Shown: positions 10,732 to 21,342, numbered from the stretch's first letter. The stretch: 64,000 nt of DNA from Symbiodinium natans (GCA_905221605.1 CAJNDS010002632.1:62001-126000), one strand, 5' to 3'. Notes: generated by a model from the letters alone, not told the origin. Program-made: numbers and translations.

Positions 10732-12336
10732 TCAGCGCTTTTGAGCCCTCTCAGCCCGCTCCCTCTCCTTCTCCTGCTGCTTGCGCCAGGCCACCGCCTG
10801 CTTCCAGGCCTTCTCCACCTCCTTCTCCGAGAAGTCCTTGGGGCGGAACCTCATGTGCTTCTGCTTGCCTCCGACATAGCATCGCGCATGCCAGGCCTTC
10901 TCTCCGGGGACCCATGCCACTCCCGGCTGCGGCCCGAGCGGCTCGAAGTGCGGCAGCTCCGAATGCCGCTCCACCGGCACCACCTGCTCGCGCAGGCCCA
11001 GATTCTCCTTAGGGACGAAATGAACCCTAAAATTGGGGTCATATAATTACCCTGAGTACTATAATTCCTATTAAGGTAATATGAACCATAAACCCTTTTA
11101 GGGTTCATTTAGTCCCCAAGGCTCGGCCAGCTCCCGCGACTTGGCCTCGGCATCCGCCAGCGTCTTGAAGACGCCTCCTCCCTCTCTCTTCTTGCTGCGC
11201 GGATTGGAGATTCGCACCTGGAAGGTTCCATTTGGCTTAAGCGTAATTCCCCGAACAGCGGACTCGGCGGCTTTGGCGGTGACCGGCTTCGGGGGCTTCA
11301 GCTTGCCCTGGCGCACCAGCTCCTCGCGGTGCGCCTTGGCCTCCGCCAGCGCGGCCGCCACCGCCTCCTCCTCAGAGAGGCCCTCCTTCATGCGCTTGGA
11401 GATGGGGAAGTTGAGCTTCTTCTCCTTGCTGGACTCCAGCCACTTAACTTTCCATGACCCCTTTGTTCTTTCCCAGCTGATGTTTGGCACCCCGCTCTGG
11501 CGCTGCAGGCCGCGGAAGCTCCTCGTGATGAGATCGGCACCGGCGGCCCCGGAGCTGCTCGGAGCCGAGGCGCCGGCGGCTTCCCGGCTTTCCTCGGGCA
11601 CGGTGCCGAAGGCCTCGAAAATCTCGAGGCCCTTCATGGCGGAGCCGCCGCCCGTGGGCGAGAGCCTGCGCATGCCGTCCTCCTCGACCAGCCAGCCGTG
11701 GCCGGCCCACGCCCGCGTCGGAAGGTCGTGCATCCAGGGCCACATCTTCATCATCTCGGCTGCGCGGTGCTGCTTCGCGGCTGGATCCTGCAAGTACTCA
11801 GGTTTGGGACCGTGCGCTTTCTCCAGCGGCCCTGAGCCGCCAGGGTCCTTGCCGCAATCATTGAAGAGGGCATGGTGCGGGTTCTGGTGGAAGAAGTCCC
11901 GGAACTCGCAGAGCTGCACCTTGCTGAGGCGTTGCATGCACGCTTTCGCCTCGTTCTCCTTGCATCCTTCCCACGGGGCAGCAGCCAGCCCGAGGAACGG
12001 GCTGGCCGGGCAGCAAGGCTTCGTGGGCAGCCACGTCTTGCCAGAGCTTTGAAATGCTAGGCATTTCTCTGCCCACTCTGACAGTCGCGACTCAAACGAT
12101 GGAGGCGATATGTCCGGCCTCTCGTGACTGATGCGGCACCTCTTGCCGGGACGAACCGGTTGAGCCTCTTCAGCTTCCTTGGTAGCCCTGTAACCACATT
12201 CTAATAAGGGAACTTGATTAAGGGGACCTGGAACTCAAACAAGGGCAAAAGGGTACCACTGGGCTACTGAGCGTCTTCCTGCTTGACGGACCACGTCTGC
12301 TGGCCTTCCTCCACTAGTTCCCTCTTCACTCCGGTC
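10732..12336 (-). CDS. AP2-domain gene copy A, terminal exons (two candidate introns)
   Basis: This is the 3' part of array gene A and encodes a putative nuclear DNA-binding protein. It has three parts: 12274-12336, 11125-12177 and 10732-11007. The N-terminal region (E-W-A-E-K-C, then QRLSKVQ, then PTRAWAGHGWL) matches the other copies. Three AP2-like domains follow, each with a three-stranded sheet and a helix. AP2-1 contains NISWERTKGSWKV, AP2-2 VRGITLKPNGTFQV, AP2-3 GVAWVPGEKAWHA. The stop (TGA) is at 10732-10734, at the same place as in all copies. The frame is interrupted twice, by a 95-nt GC-AG intron (12178-12272) and by a 115-bp inverted-repeat element inside AP2-2/3 linker (11007-11121). 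Both can be removed in frame; without splicing the protein stops early. The exon start follows GCCCAG|GACC. Confidence 0.72.
11007..11121 (-). mobile_element. MITE-like element inside the AP2 exon of copy A, candidate GA-AG intron
   Basis: 115 bp with 26-bp terminal inverted repeats that start CCTTAGGGAC and run to AACCCTAAAA, 24 of 26 matching. Copies B-E lack it at this point (GCCGAGAAGCTGGG in E sense). Left in the mRNA it stops the protein after AEPWGLNEP. Removing 11008-11124 as a GA-AG intron gives AENLGLREQ, in frame with AEKLGLREQ of copy E. The same element is in intergenic DNA at 18062 and 34992. Confidence 0.75.
12178..12272 (-). other. Introner-like intron with terminal inverted repeats (copy A)
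   Basis: 95 nt, GC donor (GAC|GCTCAG) and AG|G acceptor (CCAAG|GAAG). GTAGCCCAGT near the 5' end and ACAGGGCTAC near the 3' end are inverted repeats. Copies B, C and D have no intron here: their frame reads straight through KQEEAEEAE. GAAGCT-like sequence on both sides suggests a target duplication. Copy E carries the same intron, so A and E share a gain, or B-D share a loss. Confidence 0.72.
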
Positions 12337-12849
12337 CTGGGCGAAGACTTGGAATGGGGTCATCTTGCTCGATCTCTGTAGGGTTCTCGAAAAGGTATAC
12401 AAAATCAGCAGACATCAGCGAATCGCGATAGTCAGCAAGGATCAGCAAGGTGCAGATTCGGGATTCTCTCAAAGCGACGAGGCGAATGCAGTGTAAGGAC
12501 ATAGAAATGATCCGAGCTCATGAAACAAATAATCTGGAGCCGGCAACCCTAAGCCCGAAACCCTAAACCCTAAGCCCCAAGCCCTAAACCCTATACCCTA
12601 AAGAGCTGAGCAGCGTCTGGCTTCGCCATGCGAGGTCCTGCACGACATCTTGCTGCATCCCGCAACAGACTGTAATTATACGTATAGATGTATATGAAAT
12701 CAACTGACTGAAGCTAGTTCAGTTCACAGGGTCTCAAGCAAAGCCCAGGTCGGAAATCCCTTTCTCACCTGGTGTCAACGCGGCTAGCGAAACACCAAGC
12801 GTTAAGCTCCAGCAATCTTCGGGCTGCGCGACGCCACACGCAAGCCGGC

Positions 12850-13013
12850 CTCGTGCTTGACCTCATGCTTCACTGCCTTCACTTTTTGCTTCACTTCTTG
12901 CTTCACCTCTTCGTTTCAAGGGACAAAAGGAGGGACCTTCATAAGGGACCTTAGGGGTAATGTAGGGGCTACTTAGGTGTAAAGGATCCAGTATTCTTGA
13001 TCTCCGGCACCAC
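12850..13013 (-). CDS. K/E-rich EVKK exon of copy A, interrupted
   Basis: The acceptor CTTCTCAGAG|GTG and the start GTG-GTG-CCG-GAG match the other copies. The 3' part (12850-12906) encodes VKQEVKQKVKAVKHEVKHE and ends GAG|GCC (GC donor). Between them lie about 90-98 nt absent from C and E. That insert ends GAAGAG|GTG, the same acceptor position as the telomeric insert of copy D, but its body is AT-rich and not telomeric. It starts at a possible GA donor (CCG|GAG, 13004). Function follows the other copies. Confidence 0.5.
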
Positions 13014-13734
13014 CTCTGAGAAGGGTCCCGGGAGGCATAGCGGGCGTCTGTAAGTTCCAACGCTGAGCCCTGAAGTTCCAAGGTTTAGGGTTTAGGGTTT
13101 GAGTTTAGGGTTTAGGGTTTGGGGTTTAGGGTTTGGCGTACTTGCAACTCTTGCAGGAGCCTGAAAACTAGTCTCCATTTCGAATGCAAGACTGCCCAAA
13201 ATCATTGTAGTCAAGTAGGCTCCTACAATCAGTTCTGGTCTCCTCATACCCACACAGACGAAGCTTGGGTCCCTCCCGAAACCCTAAAACCCTAAACCCT
13301 AAACCCTAAGCCCTGAACCCTAAACCCTAAACCCTATATAAACCCTAAACCCTAAACCCTAAACCCTAAATGGAGCGCAGGGCGCAAAGTTCTCAAGTGC
13401 TGGTCACCAGTCAGGCTTCTAGGGTTCTACCTTTTCAGGGGAGCGTAGCGGCTTTTCATCACATTTGCCCCTAAGCCCTGAACCCTAAATCCTACACTCT
13501 AACCCTGAACCCTGAAACCCTAAAAACCCTAAAAACCCGAAAAACCCCAAAAACCCTGAAAAACCCGAAAAACCCGAAAAACCCTAAAAACACTAAAAAC
13601 CCCAAACCCCAAACCCTCAGCTAAGCTCCACGCCCTGAACTTCCAAGGAGTCGAAAGAAGTAACTGCCAACATGAGCCCCCTTTCCTACGTTCTAATCAA
13701 CGGCTTTAGGGTTTAGGGTTTAGGGTTTAGGGTT

Positions 13735-13865
13735 ACTAGGACGGCCCTTATTGAAGCCCTCTGAAAAAAAGCCTGAATATGATCCTCTTAAACCCAAAGA
13801 CGGGGAAATTCACAATATCCCAAGGCCAGACCTAGAGTTAGTAGGCTCCGATATTCCGGGGCTGT
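13735..13865 (+). pseudogene. Fragment of a dispersed plus-strand coding-like segment (copy A)
   Basis: It encodes PEYDPLKPKDGEIHNI, the 3' part of the segment best preserved at 30085-30335. The 5' half is deleted and replaced by telomeric repeat. It lies in the intron between the K/E-rich exons, on the opposite strand to the host gene. Confidence 0.45.
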
Positions 13866-13987
13866 CAAACCCACTCACAGACGAAGACTCAACTCTGGGG
13901 CTGGGCACAGAGTTCTCGAGTGTTGGGCCCAACACACGTTTTAGGGTTTAGGGTTGAGGGTTTAGGGACGCAGCCCAGAGAGAGTGC

Positions 13988-14320
13988 CTCCACCAACTCT
14001 TGCTTCACCTCCGTCTTCACTTGCTTCACGTCACCCACCTCCTGCTTCAACTTGCCCTTCACTCCCTCCCTTGTCTCCACCTTCACCTCGTGCATCGCTT
14101 TCTCCTTCACCTCCTCCTTCACTCCCTCCTTGACGCCCCTCACTTCTTCCTTCACCTCCTCCTTCATCGTTCCAGTCTTGCTCTCTTCCTTGACCTCTTG
14201 CTTTGCCCCCTGTGGCATCTCCTGTTTCACCTTGATCTTGCTTGCCTCCTCCTTGACCTCCTTCTTCACCTTCTTGTTCTCCGTCCCGCTTCCCACCTCC
14301 TGCTGCATCGGGTGCTCTGC
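13988..14320 (-). CDS. K/E-rich exon of AP2 gene copy A
   Basis: 333 nt, 111 codons, phase 0 at both ends. The acceptor is TTCTTTGCAG|GCAGAG with a pyrimidine tract. The donor is GTGGAG|GCACTC, a GC donor conserved in all five copies. The exon begins AEHPMQQEVGSGTENKK and continues with repeats of the type KEEVKEE and KQEVKEE, a highly charged helix or coiled coil. No domain is recognised; a protein-interaction or nuclear-localisation linker upstream of the AP2 domains is plausible. Copy lengths are 333, 333, 288, 336 and 345 nt, all multiples of three, which supports a constrained reading frame. An ATG lies 12 nt in, so it could be a first coding exon after trans-splicing. Confidence 0.75.
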
Positions 14321-14747
14321 CTGCAAAGAAGAACCGCCGAGTCCCCACCCGGAAAGTTTTAGGGTTTAGGGTTTAGCACTCCAAGCTGATCATGACTCAT
14401 GCGCATGGGCAGTTCTCTAAATTAGGATTCTTCTTGTGTCCAGAATAAAAGTGCCATACTACTTTATAGGCGGCCCAAAAAGGCAAACTAATCCCTAAAG
14501 CCTGAACACTGAACCCTAAGTCAAATCATTTCCCATCGTTTTTCGGCTTTTGATCTGCGCAAGGGGCTTCCAAAAACATTGGAGGTATCGGTCTTGAAGC
14601 TTGGAAAGCTTTGTCGTTTGAAGTTTAGGACTTAGGCGGGTCTATACAAAGTTTACCTGCAACCCTAGACCCTAGACCCTAAACCCTAAACCCTAAACCC
14701 TGAACCCTAAACCCTGAACCCTAAAATTCAAGGTCCGATCGCCAGGC

Positions 14748-14810
14748 CTGCCGAAGTTTGCGCGTGCGCTCTCGCCGTGGCTTGGCCAGCTTGACCGAGA
14801 GCACTGTCAC
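14748..14810 (-). CDS. Basic VTVL exon of AP2 gene copy A
   Basis: 63 nt, 21 codons, beginning VTVLSVKLAKPRRERTRKL. Acceptor is ACTGCAG|GTG and donor is CGGCAG|GCC (GC donor), phase 0. All five copies keep the length and frame, and differences are amino-acid replacements (R/P/Q, L/T, R/W). It is strongly basic and could be part of a nuclear-localisation or DNA-binding region. It precedes the K/E-rich exon in every copy. Confidence 0.7.
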
Positions 14811-15444
14811 CTGCAGTACGGGCTGGTTGCGAACCCTCGGGGTTCGGGGTTAGGGGGGCGGCTCGAATTTAGGGTTTAGGGTTTAGGGTTTCGGGTTTAG
14901 GGTTTAGGGTTTAGATTTAGGGTTTAGGGTTTAGGGTTTAGGGTTTAGATTTAGGGTTTAGGGTTTGGAGCCCCTGAAGCCCTAAAACCCTGAGCCCGGA
15001 ACAACTTCACAAGAGCTCAGGGTGTAGGGTTTAGGGCTCTTCACACAAACCTTCGACCCTGAAACTGATAATCTCTGCCGAGCCCTAAACTCAAACTGCG
15101 TAAATTCTACACCCTTAAAGGCCTTGTGAAGTGAGCATGCAATTTTCTCTCGTCTGAAGGATACGTTGAAGGATATTGGAGCTTGTAGCGCATGTAAGGT
15201 TGTGAGGGTTTAGTAATTTAGGAACATAAGTCTTCGGGCTCAGGGAGACAGGGCACGCTCCGCGTCGTTCAAAGTTTGTGGGTTCAAGGTCTGAGGCGCA
15301 GCAGGATGAGTTACGGCGCTGGGGATTCCTGGGTTTGGGTTCAACTAGGGGGTCTCACTTGAGGGCTTAAGGCTTAGGATGCTGGAGCACAGGGCCCTAA
15401 ACCCTGTAAACCTTAAACCCTACAAACCCTAAACCCCAAACCCC

Positions 15445-15533
15445 ATGAACCCCATGAACCCCATGAACCCCATGAACCCCATGAACCCTATGAACCCTAT
15501 GAACCCTATGAACCCCATGAACCCTATGAACCC
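15445..15533. repeat. 9-bp minisatellite ATGAACCCY (copy A/B unit)
   Basis: Ten units of ATGAACCC(C/T). It reads as NPMNPM repeats on plus and VHGVHG on minus, but these are artefacts of a 9-bp period. It probably arose from CCCTAAAC-type repeat by point change and amplification. The equivalent array at 32349 is longer, and the unit at 24715 has only two or three degenerate copies. Confidence 0.9.
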
Positions 15534-16284
15534 TAAACCCTGGTGCTGTGAAGCCTTGTTCGAGAAGCAGGACCCGCTGGACATGGTCCGTTCGGGACGA
15601 GAAGCGCCTCAATCTCTTGTTGGGGCGTGCGCTGTCCGGTTTGGGGTGTGGGTTTAGGGTTTTGGGTTTCGGGGGTTTAGGGCTTTAGGGTTTAGGGGTT
15701 TAGGGTTTGGGGTTTCGAACAGGTCCTTTTGTCTAGTTGTCGCAGCCCGGGTACATTGTTGTCAAGTTCGCGTAGTCTTTGTTTCGTGAGTACATTTTCG
15801 TTGCTGTTCGCATACATTTTTGTTGTTCCTAGGATGTAAGGCCCCCGTGAGGCTTGCTTGAGGGTCATTTTGGTCTCATTTCGTGCTGGACGGGTCATTC
15901 AGGGCGGGATAACGTAGGCCCTAAACCCTAAACCCTAAACCCTAAACCCTAAACCGTAGGCCCTTAACCCTGTAACCTCTAAGCCGCAACCCTCCGTGCG
16001 GCTTGAAGATGGCCCTACAAGCGCCAGAAGCCCTAGTTATAAGGTTTAGGGTTTAGGGTTTATAGGGTTTAGGGTTTAGGGTTTAGGGTTTAGGGTTTAG
16101 GGTTTAGGGTTTAGGGTTTAGGGTTTAGGGTTTAGGGTTTAGGGTTTACAGGGTTTAGGGTCTAAATGCCATATAGTTGCGAGGTTGCTCGGTGTTTCGG
16201 GTGTTGGATTCGGGTTCCGGGCCACGCGCCGAGTTTTACCTACTCCTGGTTATACCTGCAATGTCTTGTTTAGAGTCTTAGATT

Positions 16285-16380
16285 GGGCTGTTCCCTGTTA
16301 TAATGACAGTCCTTCATAGAGATTTTAATAGGGGGTACTACAATCCCATTAAGGACTGTTAATATAAGGAGGAACATCCC
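16285..16380. mobile_element. MITE-like element, GGGATGTTCCCCC family
   Basis: 96 bp, left end GGGCTGTTCCCTGTTATAA, right end complementary (TTAATATAAGGAGGAACATCCC). CAGTCCTTCATAG and CCATTAAGGACTG form the inner arms. It is at the same place as the copy at 33213, so it predates duplication of these units. The unit between them (25421-25480) keeps only the left half. Confidence 0.75.
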
Positions 16381-17113
16381 AAGTCTTCGAAGTTTAGGGT
16401 TTCCCAAAAGGCGGCTATGTAAACTAAGCTGTGGGCAAAGGGTCTTGCAGGATAAGACCTTTAACATAGGCCTCAAACTCACCCTGAACCCTAAACCCTA
16501 AACCCTAAACCCTAAACCCTAAACCCCCCAACCCTAGACCCGCCCCCTGCGCTGGAAGGCTCCAGAACTTCATGCCCCGGGAGTGTTCTGCGAAATCTTC
16601 AGAGTTTAGGGCATTTGGAGTTTAGGGTTTAGGGTTTAGGGTTTAGGGTTTAGGGTTTAGGGTTTAGGGTTTAGGGCATTTGGAGTTTAGGGTGCTTCGA
16701 GTTTAGGGATTTTTTTTGGGTGTTTGGGGTTTAGGGATTGTAGGGTGGTAGGGTATTTAGGCTTTAGGGTCTTTCGAGTTTAGGGTATTTCGAGTTTAGG
16801 GTATTTCAAGCTCAGGGTTTCGCGGTTTTCGTGTTTGGGACTTAGAGGTTGGAAGGTTTAGGGTTTAGGGCTTCTTATCGGCCTGAAGGTCGAGGCTAGG
16901 ATGGGTCAGAAAAGATAGCTGCTGCAGGCTTAGAGGGCTCTGAATCTTAGGGTTTAGGGTTTAGAGTTGAGGGTTTGGGGTATGGGGCTTAGGGTTCTTA
17001 CACGGTTCTCAATCTTAGGGCAGTTTCATGGTCCCTTAAAATGGTCCCTAACCTCCTTACTAAACCCTCATTAAGCCCTAAGCCCTGTAAACCCTCGACC
17101 GCGGGATCCACAC

Positions 17114-17170
17114 CTGAGGGCCCAGCTCGTCCAATTCGCGGAACCACAGGAGGGTTTCCGGGGCCCCGAA
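17114..17170 (-). CDS. FGAPETLLW exon (5' part of AP2 gene copy A)
   Basis: 57 nt, 19 codons, FGAPETLLWFRELDELGPQ, phase 0. The donor is CAG|GTGTGG (GT). The acceptor is GATGAG|TTC. Copies at 26061 and 34096 keep the frame (F to L at the first codon). The function is unknown. It lies 3-5 kb upstream of the K/E-rich exon on the same strand and recurs once per unit, so I place it in the same transcription unit, though a separate gene is possible. Confidence 0.5.
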
Positions 17171-18061
17171 CTCATCGGCTCTTCTTGAGACAGCGAAAGA
17201 AAATGTGTGTGTGTGTATGTGTCGTTCGTTCAAGTTTGTTTCAGGGAGCGCGGAGCGGGAAGGGTGGCGGTTTAGGGGTGAGGGTTTAGGGCTTGCTGTT
17301 ACAAGAGCAGGCGTATGAGCGATCCCCTTGGGATCCCCAACCCTTGGCCTGCCTGAAGCCAGGTCAGCCTTACAGCTCAGGGCTTCGGATCCTCAGCCCC
17401 TTAAGCCCCTAAGGCCTAAAGACTAAACACAAACCCCTATTGTTAAACACAAAATGCTTACTAGATTTTAATCTAAACCCTAAAATCCCTAAACCCTAAT
17501 CAAACTCTAGCTCTTAAAGCCCAACCCCTGGGCTACTTCTAGAAGCCTCGCGCTCACAGCCTGGGTTTAGGACTTATAGGGTTTCGGGTCTAGGGCTACT
17601 AACCGGGTTACTATGCCGCATGTCCACCCTTGGCTTCTTTTACCACCGCTCCAAGTCCACACGCGCACACCATCATGGGGTTTAGGGTTTAGGGTTTAGG
17701 GTTTAGGGTTTAGGGTTTAGGGTTTAGGGTTAGGGCTTAGGGTTTAGGGTTCCAATTATAAGTTATGCCCTTAACAAGAGCAGAGCGTTGGGTGTGAGTG
17801 GTGGGCATTATGAGGCCTGTATGATAACCCATGATTCCCTCTAGTGCCTCAACCAGAGATCAGGGACATAGGGGACGTCAAGGTCTGATGCAACAGAGGG
17901 TTTAGGGTTTAGGGTTTAGGGTTTAGGGTTTAGGGTTTAGGGTTTAGGGTTTAGGGTTTAGGGTTTAGGGCTAGCAGCAGGGTGAGTGGCCACCCACTCA
18001 ATGCAAAGGCGTGTGCTTGCGACCGGCATCCCGATCTTCCGGCGCGAATGCGCTCAATGTT

Positions 18062-18236
18062 CCTTAGGGACGAAATGAACCCTAAAATTGGGGTCATATA
18101 CCCTGAGTACTATAATTCCTATTAAGGTATATGAACCATAAACCCTTTTAGGGTTCATTTAGGGGTCATATACCCTGAGTACTATAATTCCTATTAAGGT
18201 ATATGAACCATAAACCCTTTTAGGGTTCATTTAGTC
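18062..18236. mobile_element. MITE-like element (tandem dimer) 3' of AP2 copy B
   Basis: The same CCTTAGGGAC...GGGTTCATTTAGTC element as in the copy A exon, here with the inner part duplicated in tandem. It is flanked by CTCAATGTT on both sides (18053-18061 and 18237-18245). The homologous place in the copy C flank (27020-27028) has one CTCAATGTT and no element. That is a target-site duplication of 8-9 bp beside an empty site. Confidence 0.85.
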
Positions 18237-18410
18237 CTCAATGTTAGTGTTCGTGGAGTGTCCGCAAACTGACGCAGGGCGGGGATCCAAGTGAGAGAGA
18301 TGTGGTTAAAAGTCCCACATTCGACGTGGTATACGCGAGTGGCGGCACAGCATGTGGCGACATGCGACGACTTGCGCGTCAGGAGGACGCCCCTCCTCAG
18401 TCCTCGGCCT

Positions 18411-19803
18411 TCAGCGCTTTGGAGCTCGGTCCGCCCGCTCCCTCTCCTTCTCCTGCTGCTTGCGCCAGGCCACCGCCTGCTTCCAGGCCTTCTCCACCTC
18501 CTTCTCCGAATAGTCCTTGGGCTTCACGGTGAAATTTCGCTGCTTGCCGTTGACTCGGTACGTGGCTCGCCAATGCTGCGCACCCTGCCTCCACCTCACA
18601 TTCTTCTCCGGCCCGAGCGGCTCGAAGTGCGGGACCTCCGCGAGCCGGTCCACCGGCACCACCCCGCCCTCGGCTTGGAGCCCGAGCTTCTTGGCCATCT
18701 CCCGCGCCTTGGCCTCGGCCTCCGCCAGCGTCTTGAAGGTGCCACCATCCTCCCTCTTCTTTGTGCGCGGATTGACAATTTGGACCCGAAAGGTTCCTCC
18801 AGTGTTGCTAATAACGCCCCTCACCGCGGACCCGGTGGCTTTGGCGTTGATGGGCTTCGGGGGCTGCAGCTTGCCCTGGCGCACCAGCTCCTCGCGGTGC
18901 GCCTTGGCCTCCTCGAGCGCGGCCGCCACCGCCTCGTCCTCAGAGAGGCCCTCCTTGATGTGCTCAGAGACGGGGAAGTTGACCCGCTGCTGCTTGCCGG
19001 CTTTCTGGAAGGAGACCTGCCAGTACATCCTCGTCCTGTGCCAGCTGATGCCCTGCACCCCGCTCTGGCGCTCCAGGCCGCGGAATTTTTTCGTAAGGAC
19101 CTGGCCGGCGGCCCAGAAGCCGCTTGGAGCCGAGGCGCCGGCGGCTTCCTGGCTTTCCTCGGGCACGGTGCCGAAGGCCTCGAAGATCTCGAGGCCCTTC
19201 ATGGCGGAGCCGCCGCCCGTGGGCGAGAGCCTGCGCATGCCGTCCTCCTCCACCAGCCAGCCGTGGCCGGCCCATGCCCGCGTCGGAAGGTCGTGCATCC
19301 AGGGCCACATCTTCATCATCTCGGCTGCGCGGTGCTGCTTCGCAGCTGCATCCTGCAAGTGCTCAGGTTGGGGACCGTGCGCCTTCTCCACTGGCCCTGA
19401 ACCACTGGAGTCCTTGCCGTGATCATTGAAGAGGGCATGGTGCGGGTTGTCGTAGAAGAAGTCCCGAAACTCGCAGAACTGCACCTTGCTGAGACGCTGC
19501 ATGCACGCTTTCGCCTCATTCTCCTTGCATCCTTCCCACGGGGCAGCAGCCAGCCCCAGGAACGGGCTGGCCGGGCAGCAGGGCTTTGTGGGGAGCCACG
19601 TCTTGCCAGAGCTTTGAAATGCTAGGCATTTCTCGGCCCACTCTGGCACTCGCGACTCGAACGATGGAGGCGAGATGTCTGGCCTCTTGTGACTGATGCG
19701 GCGTCTCTTGCTGGGACGAACTGACTCAGCCTCTTCAGCTTCTTCCTGCTTGACGAACCACGCCAGCTGGCCTTCCTCCACAAGTTCCCTCTTCACTCCG
19801 GCC
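18411..19803 (-). CDS. AP2-domain gene copy B, terminal exon with three AP2-like domains
   Basis: An uninterrupted frame of about 463 codons ending at the conserved TGA. Layout by residue in the open frame: acidic start KRELVEEGQ, then a basic patch RPSKRRRISHKR (about 28-38, a likely nuclear-localisation signal). A conserved but unnamed domain follows (about 45-215; EWAEKCLAF, HHALFND, PTRAWAGHGWLVEEDGMRRL). AP2-1 is at about 245-305, AP2-2 at 322-372 and AP2-3 at 398-450, with a charged C-terminus. AP2 domains bind DNA through the sheet; here it holds SWHRTRMYWQVSF, VISNTGGTFRV and VRWRQGAQHWRATY. No ATG begins the frame: it opens after CTTCTGCCCAG|GGCC, so it is an internal exon. The phase to the previous exon is unresolved. 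Probably a transcription regulator (inferred). Confidence 0.85.
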
Positions 19804-20265
19804 CTGGGCAGAAGCGTGGGATGGGGCCCGTCTTGCTCGATTTCTGTAGTTCATGCGCATGGTTATCAAAATGGTATACAAAATCATTAGGCATGCGTGA
19901 CACGCGATGCGCAGCAAGGACCAGCAAGGTGCAGATTCTGGATTCTCTCAAAGTGACGGGACGAATCACAGCCTAAGAACATGAAATGACCCCAACGAAT
20001 TGCACTCTTCATCCTGGAGGAAGTGGAGACATACTTGTTGTCATGAAAGGCTTGGGGCTTCTTGTGTCAATGGAGGATCTCGAAAGCAAGCCCCTTCGGA
20101 CAATGCTTGCGTATGTCATAGTTATGTCAAGGCTGCATAGGGGAGACTGACCATGTAGCGCCCGTCTGACCGTGCAACCGCACAAAAAAAGCATCCCCAG
20201 TAGCCCTGTACCCAAACCCTAAACTTAAGCCCTAAATCTTATGGGACACTGTCGCCGAAACTTAC

Positions 20266-20301
20266 AGAGCTGAGCAGCGTCTGGCTTCTCCGCGCGAGGT
20301 C
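20266..20301 (-). CDS. DLARR mini-exon of AP2 gene copy B
   Basis: 36 nt, 12 codons, DLARRSQTLLSS, phase 0. Acceptor is TTTCGTGCAG|GAC and donor is TCT|GTAAGT, a textbook GT donor. The same segment is in copies C (about 29045-29080) and D. In A the donor is replaced by telomeric sequence, and in E the frame is broken. A longer exon starting further upstream is also possible. Confidence 0.45.
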
Positions 20302-20397
20302 CTGCACGAAATTTAGCTGCATCTCGCAACATCCCGCAACTGTTGCTGGTCGTGTGGATTCTCCTGCTGTCTTAAAGACATGTACGTTCATATGGAT

Positions 20398-20436
20398 ATA
20401 CACACATATATGTATATATATATATATATATTTACA
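20398..20436. repeat. (TA)n/(CA) microsatellite
   Basis: An AT-rich run with TATATATA, in an intron of copy B. Equivalent AT runs are at 29155-29170, 37240-37265 and 55178-55225 in the other copies. In copy B the array homology stops just after it. Confidence 0.85.
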
Positions 20437-20803
20437 TATATACACCTGGATCTTCTAAACCATGCTTTTTCAGTCCAATCTGAAAGTTCTGGTTTAGACC
20501 GGAGTTGGGCGGAACTTGATTTTCAGCTTGCGAACTGGGCGGAACCTGGCGTTTAGGCCCGGTGTAGGGTTGAATTGGTCAGAACCTGATTTTTCGTTTT
20601 CTTTCCCCGGGCGTGCTGGTGGAATGCAGGAACGATGCACAGCTTGCGCGCAGTGATAGCTTTGGCTCAGCCATTCAGCACTTGCTGATGAAGCTAAGTT
20701 GGCATGTGCATTGTATTTGCTACAGTGCACCACATTGCATTGCCACTACTCTTGACGTGCAGTTGACTCAAGATTTTGTTTCATCCGAATGTGATGGTGA
20801 TGG

Positions 20804-20806
20804 CGG

Positions 20807-20880
<74 letters not shown>
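20804..20880. repeat. (GAT)n microsatellite
   Basis: About 25 GAT units. It reads as poly-Asp in one plus frame, which is a composition artefact and not a gene. Confidence 0.95.
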
Positions 20881-21342
20881 TCCACGCCTCTTCTTTAAAG
20901 CCTACAAAGTAGGTGCTGATTCTGCGTGCTTGCTGGATCTAAGCAGATATATTTAGTCTGCAATAGAACGTTGGCAGATTTGATGGAGATGTTCTGGTCA
21001 AGGATCCGCAAATCAGCAAGTATGTGCCCCAAATTACAATGTTCAACAAAAACGTCAAACAAATCACCCCAGAATCTTGGCGGAACTGGGCGGGAATTGG
21101 GCGGAACTGGGCGGGAAATGTGCGGAACTAGGTGGGAACCCCAAATTCCCCCCAGCAAGCTGCTTCCCTGAGCCCAATCTGAGCCCCTCAATTTCTTAGC
21201 TTGTAAGCTTTTGCACAAGCAGGCCCAAATCACAGAAACCCCCAACTAAGAACTTGATTTCCTCAGATTCATAGCTTGTCAAGCTTTGGCCCCAAACAAT
21301 CAGAAAAAGCTCAAGCGATTGAGTTCAAACCTCAGAAACCTC

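Noticed and set aside
14000-14362. Leu/Ser/Pro-rich plus frames opposite the K/E exon (also 22823, 30522, 38914, 56066)
   Set aside because: Complement of KEEV-type repeats. Conservation of acceptor, donor and length in threes belongs to the minus strand.
15397-15657. Open frames reading NPMNPM or VHGVHG (also 32304-32766)
   Set aside because: Artefacts of a 9-bp ATGAACCCY array; a period divisible by three is open in all frames.
18291-19422. Long plus-strand frames opposite AP2 exons (also 11141, 27085, 27120, 35195, 52680)
   Set aside because: Antisense of GC-rich AP2 exons. They lack motifs, and only the minus frame keeps splice sites, stop position and AP2 pattern over all copies.
20613-20912. 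Open frame with about 25 consecutive Asp
   Set aside because: It is a (GAT)n microsatellite in an intron segment found only in copy B; the flanks show no coding character.
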